The notes below the pieces were generated by a model. The model was not told the origin of the DNA, searched no databases, and saw nothing but the letters and a program-made list of their open reading frames with translations. DNA of 64,000 bases from Ryuthela nishihirai (taxonomy: Eukaryota; Arthropoda; Arachnida; Araneae; Heptathelidae): contig JAWZYU010000034.1 of assembly GCA_038380435.1 (NCBI GenBank), forward strand, positions 19,881,404 through 19,945,403. Reading direction: 5' to 3'. Positions 25,011 through 35,348 of the stretch are shown one piece after another. The stretch's first letter is position 1. Each line of letters opens with the position of its first letter. Position numbers and translations under genes: made by a program.

Positions 25011-25390
25011 GGTTGGATTGGATTGTTTTACCTCTGAGCGGCACTTTTTTTGCACACCTTGGGTTAAATGGCCAGGTCACATGGACTCCGAAGGCTCAGA
25101 GAAGGTTGGGGGAGGGGACCCACTGGAACAGCTGTTAGGAGACAGATGGTAGCCTCCCGTCAAGGCCATCCAGCGTGTTCTTTAACGTGCACAGGATATG
25201 GCTCTCCCGCACACGGGGCCACGGCTTAACGTCCCATCCGACGGACGGCGACCTTTCCAAGCCCATCGGTGTCCCCTACTGACCGTGGGCAGGGCGGAGA
25301 ATTTTTGCATAGATAAATCTCAACGCTGACCCAGCTGGGAACTACAGATTACGAGCCTGGCGCGCTACCGACTGAGCCTCCCCCGCCCCA
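25011..25390 (-). mobile_element. SINE-1, single tail unit, B box deleted
   Basis: Body and tail are typical, but the head reads GACCCAGCTGGGAACTACAG on the plus strand. It has lost 14 bp covering most of the B box, so Pol III transcription from this copy should be impaired. The low-coordinate end shows the pentamer tail as GGTTGGATTGGATTG. Its 5 prime ~25 bp are also present in the inverted duplicate near 46968. Confidence 0.92.
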
Positions 25391-26195
25391 TTTGTGAGGT
25401 ATTTAACAGTTTGCGACAAATGCTTAACTTTTGGACGCCAGTGTAATATTAAGTCGACAGACAAGATTTACTAAATTCAAAATATAGTCGCAGATATCTT
25501 TAGTCATTAAAATTATCCAGATGAGAAACTATAGAATAAGATTGTCGGTGTGAGAACATCAGAACCCTACAACGGTTACCTAGCAACCGTTGTAGCACTT
25601 CAAGGTAGAAGATAAAGTTAATTCTGATGCTATAGAAACGAAAACTGAAGAAATCCTGGGATTGTCCTTCTGCACACGTTTATTCCAGTAAACTGGTTTA
25701 GTGTCATTAAATGCCAGCTAAATTAAAGTATAATCCGTTTTCAAGACTGTGACTCCGCCTTATTTCTATGAATAGTTAATTAACCTTCCCATTGCTGGAT
25801 CCCAGGAGGTAGTTTCATTGCAGGAAAAGCATGGGAAGAGCCAATTATACATGCAGACAGTTCACAAACATTAGTTTCTCTTTAGAGCTACTGAAAAGGA
25901 ATACCTTTTTAACATTTCCCTTCTGTAGTAAATGAATCTGGTCGTTTCAAAGATCTAATTCGCAGAGAGAATGTTTAAGAGAGTCAAGTCCATGTATTCT
26001 TTGGCTTAATAGATCACTGCGAGGAACGGATTCTGCCAGAAAAACAACCTGCAAAAGAGAATTCTTTATTAATTGTCACTTTCAGTAACAAAGGCTAAAT
26101 TACTTACATAAATATGTTGTAACTTAAAGAGCTCTGCTGGAAGAGCATCTACCGATGTGTTTTCTCTTTGTTTTTGTTGATTGTCACCTCCATCT
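25366..26195 (+). repeat. Left arm of the outer inverted duplication
   Basis: This ~830-bp segment recurs in reverse complement at 46166-46992 with few differences. Besides the SINE edge it holds unique AT-rich DNA with no gene-like frame. The right copy lacks about 17 bp present here (TTCCAGCAGAGCTCTTT in right-arm orientation, after GTAGATGCTC). The shared SINE edge shows that a SINE was already next to this DNA when the segment was copied. Confidence 0.9.
25567..25595. promoter_or_regulatory. Palindrome containing an RFX X-box-like motif
   Basis: An 11-bp perfect stem CTACAACGGTT pairs with AACCGTTGTAG. The core GTTACCTAGCAAC (25575-25587) fits the RFX X-box consensus GTHRCC-N(0-3)-RGYAAC. 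It is preserved in the inverted copy at 46770-46782. No adjacent gene is visible, so function is unproven. Confidence 0.3.
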
Positions 26196-26198
26196 AAT

Positions 26199-27255
26199 GG
26201 GCGGGTGGGCTCAGTCGGTAGCGCGCCAGGCTCGCAATCTGTAGTTCCCAGGTTCGAGTCCCAGCTGGGTAAGCGTTGAGATTTATCTCCGCAAAATTCC
26301 CCGCCCTGCCCACGGTCAGTAGGGGACACCGATGGGCTTGGAAAGGCCGCCGTCCGTCGGATGGTACGTTAAGCCGTGGCCCCGTGTGCGGGAGAGCCAC
26401 ACCCTGTTCACGTTAAAGAACACGCTGGATGGCCTTGACAGGATGCTACCATCTGTCTCCCAACTGCTGTTCCAGTGGGTCCCCTCCCCAACCTTATCTG
26501 AGACTTCGGGGTCCATGTGACCTGGCCATTTAGCCCATGGTGTGCAAGAAAGTGCCGCTCAGAGGTAAAACAACCCAACGTTAAAGAACACGCTGCATGG
26601 CCTTGACGGGAGGCTACCATCTGTCTCCCAACAGCTGTTCTAGTGGGTCCCCTCCCCCAACCTTCTCTGAGGCTTCGGGGTCCTTGTGACCTGGCCATTT
26701 AGTCCATGGTGTGCAAAAAAGTTCCGCTCAGAGGTAAAACAACCCAACGTTAAAGAACACGCTGGATGGCCTTGACGGGAGCCTACCATCTGTCTCCCAA
26801 CAGCTGTTCCGGTGGGTCCCCTCCCCCAACCTTCTCTGAGCCTTCGGGGTCCATGTGACCTGGCCATTTAGCCCATGGTGTGCAAAAAAGTGCCGCTCAG
26901 AGGTAAAACAACCCAACGTTAAAGAACACACTGGATATTCTTGACGGGAGGCTACCATTTGTCTCCCAACAGCTGTTCCAGTGGGTCCCCTCCCCCAACC
27001 TTCTCTGAGCCTTCGGGGTCCATGTGACCTGGCCATTTAGCCCATGGTGTGCAAAAAAGTGCCACTCAGAGGTAAAACAACCCAACGTTAAAGAACACAC
27101 TGGATATCTTTGACGGGAGGCTACTATCTGTCTTCCAACAGCTGTTCCAGTGGGTCCCCTCCCCCAACCTTCTCTGAGCCTTCGCGGTCCATGTAACCTG
27201 GCCATTTAGCCCATGGTGTGCAAAAAAGTGCCGCTCAGAGGTAAAACAACCCAAG
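26199..27255 (+). mobile_element. SINE-1 with five tandem tail units
   Basis: Head GGGCGGGTGGGCTCAGTCGG and an intact B box, then a body and tail units with junctions at about 26580, 26749, 26918 and 27087, each 169 bp apart. The last two units share variants such as CACTGGATATTCTTGACGGG or CACTGGATATCTTTGACGGG, so they duplicated more recently than the others. The 3 prime end abuts the left arm of the inner inverted duplication. Confidence 0.93.
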
Positions 27256-27957
27256 TTTATTAGCATTCGTGAAGCTTCCGCCAACAGACTCCCTCAGGCA
27301 TCGTGAATGAAAGAAATTCAATGTTAGGTTTTGAGAACCCGATTCATTCTTTGTGTTAGGAAGTGCTTCTGATGCCCGCCTCATTCACCTTCCTCCTAAT
27401 TGGCTCCTCTTTTTTCTTCCTGTTTCCTTTCTTCTTCCTGTCTTCTCTATACATATCCCAACACCTTCTTCGAAACATTGTATACCTCAAAAGTATTTTC
27501 CCCAATGTAAGCGAATGCAAATTGTCCTCGACTGAATGGGTTTAATTCATCTCATCTACAGAACTAAATCCTTCGCGTAAATAATTGTCCTTGGGACTCA
27601 GTTCCTGCTGAATTTCTCCACCAGGAAAACAGCGGATCTTAAAATATCTCGGTAGACAAACCATTGAAAGCGCAGAGCTCGCCCAAAATGGAGCCCTGCA
27701 GAGACAGCATAGTAGACGAACCATCCGTTGCTATGGATACGACTTTCTGCTTCATTCGGCTATCAACAGAAACGAGGCGATGATGTATCCACGGGATCGT
27801 AAGAGCAGACTGCTCCATGTGGACTTTAATTAACGGAAAGCCGATTCAGCTTATGTTATCAACATATTTTTTTCCCGATTCAAATATTATCTTCGTCTTT
27901 GAAAATTATTAGAATAAATGTTTTTGTTCCTCGTGTTCTAAACGAATGTACGAATGG
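27256..27957 (+). repeat. Left arm of the inner inverted duplication
   Basis: About 700 bp of otherwise unique DNA, present in reverse complement at 32654-33357 with roughly 98% identity by eye. Both arms are flanked by the same neighbours in mirror order: a SINE-1 tail outside and a MITE end inside, so the copied block included parts of both. A 60-codon frame (27542-27724 minus; 32887-33069 plus in the other arm) differs at one residue (D or E in SPKDNYL). It has no recognised motif and duplication alone explains its conservation. Confidence 0.9.
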
Positions 27958-27959
27958 TA

Positions 27960-28167
27960 CAGTCGCTCAAAAAAATATCCGAACTCTACGGTTGATTACA
28001 AAATTCAGGAAAAAATTATCTGGCAACGATTTTTTTTAGAAATTTGTGATCTGACAACCTTCGTGTCACGTGACACGAAGGTTGCCAGATCACTAATTTC
28101 TAAAAAAAAAATTGTTGCCAGATATGTTTTCTGAATTGTGTGATCAACCATAGTGTTCGGATACTTA
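27960..28167. mobile_element. Foldback MITE, right end truncated
   Basis: Left TIR CAGTCGCTCAAAAAAATATC after TA, with an apex around CGTGTCACGTGACACG. The right arm runs to GTTCGGATACTT and then breaks into unrelated sequence, losing the last TIR bases. It is the inner neighbour of the left inverted arm. Confidence 0.88.
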
Positions 28168-28416
28168 TAGGGAACCTTATAGGTGAAACTTCGAGGCATT
28201 CCAGAAAAGGGATAGTGGATCACCTTTTATGCACGTGTATGCCTACCATGACATGGTAATAAAAATCCAGACACATCGCTGAACATTAGTTATGACCATT
28301 TTTTAGTAGTGAAGCCAGGTGCTAAGGGAAATTTTCAACCAAATTGTGCAATTTTGGAGCCTGAGTGTTGGATAAAACAACTCGCTTTCCTACAGATGGC
28401 TTCTGACGATTTGAGG

Positions 28417-28798
28417 TTGGGTTGTTTTACCTCTGAGCGGCACTTTTTTGCACACCATGGGCTAAATGGCCAGGTCACATGGACCCCGAAGGCTGAGAGA
28501 AGGTTGGGGGAGGGGACCCACTGGAACAGCTGTTGGAAGACAGATGATAGCCTCCAGTCAAGGCCATCCAACGTGTTCTTTAACGTGCACAGGGTATGGC
28601 TCTCCCGCACACCTGCCACGGCTTAACATCCCATCCGACGGACGGCGACCTTTCCTAGCCCATCGGTGTCCCCTACTGACCGTGGGCAGGGCGGGAAATT
28701 TTGCGGAGATAATTCTCAACGCTGACCCAGCTGGGACTCGAACCTGGGAACTACAGATTACGAGCCTGGCGCGCTACCAACTGAGCCACCCACGCCCC
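28417..28798 (-). mobile_element. SINE-1, full length, with 13-bp target duplication
   Basis: TGACGATTTGAGG (28404-28416) and TGACGTTTTGAGG (28799-28811) flank the element with one mismatch. Single tail unit, intact head and boxes. The frames at 28309-28626 and 28466-28801 plus are accidental. Confidence 0.93.
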
Positions 28799-28811
28799 TG
28801 ACGTTTTGAGG

Positions 28812-29316
28812 ATTGAGGGTGAACCCCTCCAGCACTTGGAAATGGATTTTGCGCTGTACTACGTCCACGTGTTCCCAATGTAATAATGCGAGGATTCCCA
28901 AGGGCTCATTAATCCTGCACCATCCTACGATATATTGTTTTCCCCGTGTCTTTGTGCTTCCCCATAGAACAGAGAGAGAAGCGACATCTTTCCTTGATCC
29001 CCTTTGCAGATTCCAATCATTGTCACCGCATTGTTTGGAGGCAAATCCCGTCTCTCCAATGCCGAACACCAATAGAGGTAAATTCCTCTCCAAACACGTC
29101 ACTAACGAAGCTTACGATTCCATTTGTCTTGTGCAGCGATCGCCAGATATCTTCTGTCGATCCTTTGTTTCACTAATCAAACGAATACATAACTACTGAT
29201 TGTAGCTGCTTACTTCTACTCCACATAACCGCATAACTTATTCATCTGCCAAAAATCAGTAATCACCTTTTTAATAATGTAGTCTATTCAAACCCAAAAC
29301 CATCCGATAGCTCTGA
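28812..29316. other. Unique region with an unassigned 128-codon frame
   Basis: This non-repetitive stretch holds one of the longest frames outside recognised repeats (28813-29199 plus, 128 codons). An overlapping minus-strand frame, 28758-29102, starts within it. Neither shows a domain I recognise, a signal peptide or a clear splice context. Its base composition is less AT-rich than the neighbours, so an old exon or decayed repeat is possible. Confidence 0.4.
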
Positions 29317-30194
29317 ATTGGGTCTCACCAGGTCACACCATGGGCACACAGGTCACGAGGATCCCGAAGGCTCAGAGAAGGGTTGGGTTGTTTTACCTCT
29401 GAGCGGCACTTTTTTGCACACCATGAGCTAAATGGACCCCGAAGACTCAGAAGGTTGGGGGAGGGGATGCACTGGAACAGCTGTTGGGAGACAGAGGGTA
29501 GCCTCCCGTCAAGGCCATCCAGTGTGTTCTTTAACGTTGGGTTGTTTTACCTATGAGCGGCACTTTTTTGCACACCATGGGCTAAATGGCCAGGTCACAT
29601 GGACCCCGAAGGCTCAGAGAAGGTTGCGGGAGGGGACCCACTGGAACAGCTGTTGGGAGACAGATGGTAGCCTCCCGTCAAGGCCATACAGCTTGTTCTT
29701 TAACGATGGGTTGTTTTACCTCTGAGCGGCACTTTTCTGCACACCATGGGTTAAATGGCCAGGTCACATGGACCCCGAAGGTTCAGAGAAGGTTGGGGGA
29801 GGGGACCCACTGGAACAGCTGTTGGAAGACAGATGGTAGCCTCCTGTCAAGGCCATCCAGCGTGTTCTTTAACGTTGGGTTGTTTTACCTCTGAGCGGCA
29901 CTTTTTTGCACACCATGGGCTGAATGGCCAGGTGACATGGACCCCGAAGGCTCAGAAAAAGTTGGGGGAGGGGACCCACTGAAACAGCTGTTGGGAGACA
30001 GATGGTAGCTTCCCGTCAAGGCCATCCAGTATATTCTTTAACGTGTACAGGGTAAGGCTCTCCCGCACACGGGGCCACAGCTTAGCGCCCCATCCGACGT
30101 TCACTCGATAAGCGTCGGATGACGCAGCTGGGACTCGAACCTGGGAACTGCACATTACTAGCCTGGCGCGCTACCGACAGCCACACCTGCCCCA
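29317..30194 (-). mobile_element. SINE-1 with four tail units and rearranged 3 prime flank
   Basis: The minus-strand copy has tail junctions near 29535, 29706 and 29875. The unit at 29379-29535 has lost about 13 bp. Beyond it, 29317-29378 holds a scrambled piece with GGTCACACCATGGGC and GATCCCGAAGGCTCAGAG, a further broken tail. The body is shortened on the head side, but head and B box are present up to about 30194. The A box is damaged (ACCGACAGCCAC on the plus strand). Confidence 0.9.
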
Positions 30195-30380
30195 TGTTGA
30201 TCGGCAGATGACTTCTAAGCTACTTGATTTCTAAAATAACCTTTTTTTATGAAAGAATGTAAGGGGACATAAATTTCTCCGTAGAATTTAAATCTTGATT
30301 TTTCAAGAATTTTCCTGCAGTATTTAGAGAGTTATCGAAGTTCGAATATTTAGCAAAGCAGTGCTCGTCGAAAAATTTAT

Positions 30381-30766
30381 GCCGTCCCATGGTCAAGTGG
30401 TTAGCATGCTTGGCTACTGATCTAAGGGACCTGGGTTCGAGCCCCGGTTAAGGCATGGACATTTGTGTCTCCGCAAAATTTCCCGCCCTGCCCACGGTCA
30501 GTAGGGGACACTTTATGGGCTTGGAAAGGCCGCCGTCCGTCGGATGGGACGTTAAGCCGTGGCCCCGTGTGCGGGAGAGCCATACCCTGTGCACGTTAAA
30601 GAACACGTTGCATGGCCTTGACGGGAGGTTACCATCTGTCTCCCAACAGCTGTTCCAGTGGGTCCCCTCCCCAAACTTCTCTGAGCCTTCGGGGTCCATG
30701 TGACCTGGCCATTTAGTCCATGGTGCGCAAAAAAGTGCCGCTCAGAGGTAAAACAACCCAACCCAA
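30381..30766 (+). mobile_element. Chimeric SINE: SINE-2 head joined to SINE-1 body and tail
   Basis: 30381 to about 30457 is the SINE-2 tRNA-like head (GCCGTCCCATGGTCAAGTGG, then CTGGGTTCGAGCCCCGG). From about 30470 it becomes SINE-1 body (TCTCCGCAAAATTTCCCGCC) with a complete single tail ending CAACCCAACCCAA. The unit is flanked by an unusually long direct repeat: 58 identical bp at 30313-30370 and 30767-30824, extendable to 68 bp with two mismatches. The flanks therefore bracket the chimera as one insertion. Confidence 0.9.
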
Positions 30767-30834
30767 TCCTGCAGTATTTAGAGAGTTATCGAAGTTCGAA
30801 TATTTAGCAAAGCAGTGCTCGTCGTAAGATTTAT

Positions 30835-31220
30835 CTCATTAGCTAATTGAAATTTAATAAGTGGTACTTAAAACCATTCAATAAAATATTCACTTTAGAA
30901 GTCTGTGTAAATCTTTCAACTTCTCTGTACTCATATTAGGGCTGTTAAATACACTGCTTAAAGCGGAAATCGATACCAAGAAGGAACGGAAGTAGAGAGA
31001 AGTAAATCGCAGGAGGCAATCAGCCATCGGAGATATGCAAGTTACCAAACTCCGCAGCGAATGGACACCTGACTCCAGCCGGGCCTGGATAAATACCGAG
31101 GCCCCGACGAGCTGGTATCATATCAAGACCGACATTGAGGTTGGAGGGCATGCTGGGAAAATCTTCGGAAGATGACTTGGAGAACGACAAAGTGACCTTT
31201 ATACGTAATTGATGCCTTCT
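30835..31220. other. Unique spacer with a GC-richer island
   Basis: AT-rich to about 31000, then a GC-richer 31010-31200 stretch with a minus-strand open frame (31020-31265; product includes PARRGLGIYPGPAGVRCPF). No domain was recognised and the frame runs into SINE sequence at its N-terminal end, so coding is doubtful. Confidence 0.45.
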
Positions 31221-31867
31221 GAGTTGAGTTGTTTTACCTCTGAGCGACACTTTTTTGCACACCATGGGCTAAATGGCCAGGTCACAAGGACCCTGAAGGC
31301 TCAGAGAAGGTTGGGGGGAGGGGACCCACTGGAACAGCTGTTGGAAGACAGATGGTAGCCTCCCGTCAAGGCCATCCAGAGTGTTCTTTAACGTTGGGTT
31401 GTTTTACCTCTTAGCGGCACTTTTTTTGCATACCATGGGCTAAATGGCCAGGTCACATGGACTCCGAAGGCTCAGAGAAGGTTGGGGGAGGGGACTCACT
31501 GGAACAGCTGTTAGGAGACAGCTGGTAGCCTCCCGTCAAGGCCATCCAGCGTGTTCTTTAACGTTGGGTTGTTTTACCTCTGAGCGGCACTTTTTTGCAC
31601 ACCATGGGCTAAATGGCCAGGTCACATGGACCCCAAAAGCTCAGAGAAGTTTGGGAGAGGGGACCCACTGGAACAGCTGTTAAGAGACATATGGTAGCCT
31701 GCCGTCAAGGCCATCCAGCGTGTTTTTTAACGTGCACAGGGTATGGCTCTCCCACACACGGGGCCACTGCTTAACGTCCCAGCCAAACGGACGGCGGCTT
31801 TTCCAAGCCCATAGATGCCCCTACTGACCGTGAGCAGGGTGGGGAGTTATGTGGAAATAAATCTCAA
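31221..31867 (-). mobile_element. SINE-1 with three tail units, tRNA head missing
   Basis: Tail junctions near 31393 and 31563. The body runs to GGAAATAAATCTCAA on the plus strand and then stops, so A and B boxes are absent. This is a 5 prime truncation, typical of incomplete reverse transcription. Confidence 0.9.
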
Positions 31868-32230
31868 TTTTTCTTTGATTAAAGAAATACAAATTAAAAT
31901 TAATCGATTGAAATGAAGATTGCGATTTAAAGACAATGCTTCGAATACAATGGAATTTTTCATATAAATAATCCTTGAAACGTTTGACAAATGGTTCTGA
32001 AATCCATATAGTATTTTACAAGAAATGCTTATGGATATTTGTCACTGTCGGCCAATTAGTAAAGAGACACTGAATTTTAATGATAGTAATAATATTTAAA
32101 AGTAAATTGAGTTTCAAAATTTATATTTATATGTTCCTGGTAGATTTTGAAAGGTAGTTCTTCCTGGTAGTTCAGATCCAATCAAACGTCCCCTACCAAA
32201 AGGCAATCGAGAGACAGATTGCAAACAGTA
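31868..32230. other. Unique AT-rich spacer
   Basis: No recognised feature between SINE-1 and a MITE. Confidence 0.55.
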
Positions 32231-32651
32231 CAGTCGCTTAAAAAAACAACCTTGGTGTCACGTGACACGAAGGTTGTCAGATCACTAATTTTTTTAAAAA
32301 TCGTTCCCAGATATTTTTTCTGAATTCTGTAATCAACCATAGCGTTCGGATACTTTTTTGAGCGACTGTAGGTGGTCATATTATATTGATACTAGATCGT
32401 GTGGGCTCACTCACGGGAATATTGAGCGTGTGCAGTTACCGTTCAGAGCAAACTGGAGCGTGTGCAGTTAATGCACACGCTCCAGTTCGCTGTGAACGGT
32501 ACCTGGAGCTGTACACGCTCCAGATATTTTTCCTGAATTCTGTAATCACGTGACACGAAGGTTGTCAGATCACTAAAAAAATCGTTGCCAGATATTTTTT
32601 TCCTGAATTTTGTAATCAACCGTAGTGTTCGGACATTTTTTTGAGCGACTG
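32231..32651. mobile_element. Foldback MITE, composite, rearranged left arm
   Basis: The left end CAGTCGCTTAAAAAAACAAC jumps straight to the apex GGTGTCACGTGACACG, losing most of the left arm. It then has a right arm ending GAGCGACTG, the TAGGTGGTCATATTATATTG linker, GAGCGTGTGCAG hairpins and a second right arm ending at 32651 before TA. Same composite layout as 24167-24682. Confidence 0.88.
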
Positions 32652-32653
32652 TA

Positions 32654-33357
32654 CCATTCGTACATTCGTTTAGAACACGAGGAACGAAAACGTTAATTCT
32701 AATAATTTTCAAAGACGAAGATAATATTTGAATCGGGAAAAAAATATGTTGATAACATAAGCTGAATCGGCTCTCCGTTAATTAAAGTCCACATGGAGCA
32801 GTCTGCTCTTACGATCCCGTGGATACATCATCGCCTCGTTTCTGTTGATAGCCGAATGAAGCAGAAAGTCGTATCCATAGCAACGGATGGTTCGTCTACT
32901 ATGCTGTCTCTGCAGGGCTCCATTTTGGGCGAGCTCTGCGCTTTCAATGGTTTGTCTACCGAGATATTTTAAGATCCGCTGTTTTCCTGGTGGAGAAATT
33001 CAGCAGGAACTGAGTCCCAAGGAGAATTATTTACGCGAAGGATTTAGTTCTGTAGATGAGATGAATTAAACCCATTCAGTCGAGGACAATTTGCATTCGC
33101 TTACATTGGGGAAAATACTTTTGAGGTATACAATGTTTCGAAGAAGGTGTTGGGATATGTATAGAGAAGACAGGAAGAAGAAAGGAAACAGGAAGAAAAA
33201 AGAGGAGCCAATTAGGAGGAAGGTGAATGAGGCGGGCATCAGAAGCACTTCCTAACACAAAGAATGAATCGGGTTCTCAAAACCTAACATTGAATTTCTT
33301 TCATTCACGATGCCTGAGGGAGTCTGTTGGCGGAAGGTTCACGAATGCTAATAAACT
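32654..33357 (-). repeat. Right arm of the inner inverted duplication
   Basis: Reverse-complement partner of 27256-27957. Small differences include CGGCTCTCCG here against the complement of CGGAAAGCCG in the left arm. The ~4.7 kb between the arms is not symmetrical. Confidence 0.9.
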
Positions 33358-33807
33358 TGGGTTGGGTTGTTTTACCTCTGACCGGCACTTTTTTGCACAC
33401 CATGGGCTAAATGGCCAGGTCACATGCACCCCGAAGGCTCAGAGAAGGTTGGGGGAGGGGACCCACTGGAACAGCTGTTGGAAGACAGATGGTAGCTTCC
33501 CGTCAAGGCCATTCAGCGTGTTCTTTAACGTGCACAGGGTATGGCTCTCCCGCACAAGGGGCGTTATATAGTTCATTTCAGAAAATTATTAATGAGGTTT
33601 AACGTCCCATCCACGTTAACGTCCCATCACGGCTTAACGTCCCATCCGACGGACGGCGGTCTTTCCAAGCCCATCGGTGTCCCCTACTGACTGTGGGCAG
33701 GACGAGAATTTTGTGGAGATAAATCTTAACGCTGACCCAGCTAGGACTCGAACTGGGAACTACAGATTAAGAGCCTGGCGTGCTACCTACTGAGCCACCC
33801 CCGCCCC
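33357..33807 (-). mobile_element. SINE-1, single tail, broken by a templated filler
   Basis: Otherwise full length with a slightly degraded head. After CCCGCACAAGGGG the element is interrupted at 33562-33601 by ~40 nt that is an inverted copy of 35099-35139. It then resumes with three stuttered copies of TAACGTCCCATC (33600-33655). The B box is altered (CTCGAACTGGG on the plus strand). Confidence 0.92.
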
Positions 33808-34034
33808 TATATATCCAATCGGAATTCCATTTCTGGAAAAACACATCTCCGGGGCAGATCGATTAGAAAGGATGGGGCTTGTAAAGAATTATGTTTAAAT
33901 GGAGAAAATTTGAGACCTTTAACATTTCAAAGACAGAATAAGAGAAGAAAAAGAGCAGGTAACAAGAGATATGCTGCAGCGCGAATGGCAAGAAATGGAA
34001 CACCGAGTGGATATATGCAAGGTCACGAAAGGTA

Positions 34035-34776
34035 CAGTCGCTCAAAAAAGTATCAGAACATTATGGTTGACTACAGAATTCAGGAAAAATATCTGGCAAC
34101 GATTTTTTTTTTTAGAAATTAGTGATCTGGCAACCTTCGTGTTTCGTGATTACAGAATTCAGGAAAAATATCTGGAGCGTGTACAGCAACTGTACACGCT
34201 CCAGTTACCGTTCACAGCAAACTGGAGCGTGTGCAGTTGCTGCACACGCTCCAGTTTGCTGTGAACGGTAACTGCACACGCTCAATATTTCCGTGAGTGA
34301 TCCCATACGATTTAGTATCAAAATAATATGACCTACAGTCGCTCAAAAAAGTATCCGAACACTATGGTTGATTACAGAATTCAGAAAAAATATCTGCCAA
34401 AGATTTTTTTACAGATTAGTGATCTGGCAACCTTCGTGTCACGTGATTACAGAATTCAGGAAAAATATCTGGAGCTTGTACAGCAACTGTACACGCTCCA
34501 TTTACCGTTCACAGCAAACTGGAGCGTGTGCAGTTACTGCACACCCTCCAGTTTGCTGTGAACGGTAACTGCACACGCTCAATATTTCCGTGAGTGAGCC
34601 CACACGATCTAGTGTCAAAATAATATGACCACCTACAGTCGCTCAAAAAACGATCCTAACACTATGGTTTGATTACAGAATTCAGGAAAAACATCTGGCA
34701 ACGATTTTTTTTTTTGAAATTAGTGAAAACCGTTCTGTAATCAACCATGGTGTTCGGATACTTTTTTGAGCGACTC
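34035..34776. mobile_element. Foldback MITE composite in tandem, 300-bp period
   Basis: Left TIRs start after TA at 34035, 34336 and 34636, about 300 bp apart. Each of the first two units has the left MITE half, then AATATCTGGAGC, hairpins on GAGCGTGTGCAG, and a linker ending AAAATAATATGACC. The third unit is a short MITE with most of its apex deleted. The final right TIR is GAGCGACTC before TA at 34777. Frames here (33971-34264, 34328-34561) translate the palindromes and are not genes. Confidence 0.88.
34202..34274. repeat. Perfect 35-bp hairpin with a 3-nt loop
   Basis: CAGTTACCGTTCACAGCAAA begins the left stem, which continues through GAGCGTGTGCAG. The loop is TTG, and the right arm is its exact complement. 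The stem also contains a smaller nested repeat (CTGGAGCGTGTGCAG). Confidence 0.93.
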
Positions 34777-35335
34777 TACATCACTGCATAGTTATGCAGT
34801 AGTTTGAGTTAGCGATATTTCTAATGATGGTCTGGAAATTTGCTCTGGCTCTCTGTAATGACTTGAAAAACATTTATTCTACGTTATAATTTATTCAGAA
34901 ATATCGTTAGGTATTAAAAATTAATCAATTTAAGCTCGGCAGTTTTAAGTGTTAAATGCAGCTGCCTTCTTAGATCATCATATCAGAATAATCCCCAGAC
35001 AACTACTCCAAACGATACAAATTCGTGATCATAAAACTTATTTTCGGCAGTTAAGAAAATCATGGAGACTAAACTTGGTATAATGAATAAATAATCACTA
35101 AACCTCATTAATAATTTTCTGAAATGAACTATATTAACGAATAAATGATATTTTCATAACAAAAATGATGAACAAATTTACAGTTAACGACAACGAACAC
35201 TAATTTATAAAATATCATTTATCAACATTATAATTAAGCAACTGTATCAGTGTCCAATACATCAGATTCATGCGCCTACATAAATTCCCAAAGTAGTACG
35301 TAGATCTATAGACTAAGTGGTAACGATTAATCATT
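34777..35335. other. Unique AT-rich region; source of the filler at 33.6 kb
   Basis: No gene-like frame. 35099-35139 is the ~40-nt segment whose inverted copy sits inside the SINE-1 at 33562. Confidence 0.6.
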
Positions 35336-35348
35336 AATAAGCTACAGT

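Noticed and set aside
27542..27724. 60-codon protein conserved in two copies
   Set aside because: Both copies lie in the arms of one recent inverted duplication, so similarity says nothing about selection; no motif.
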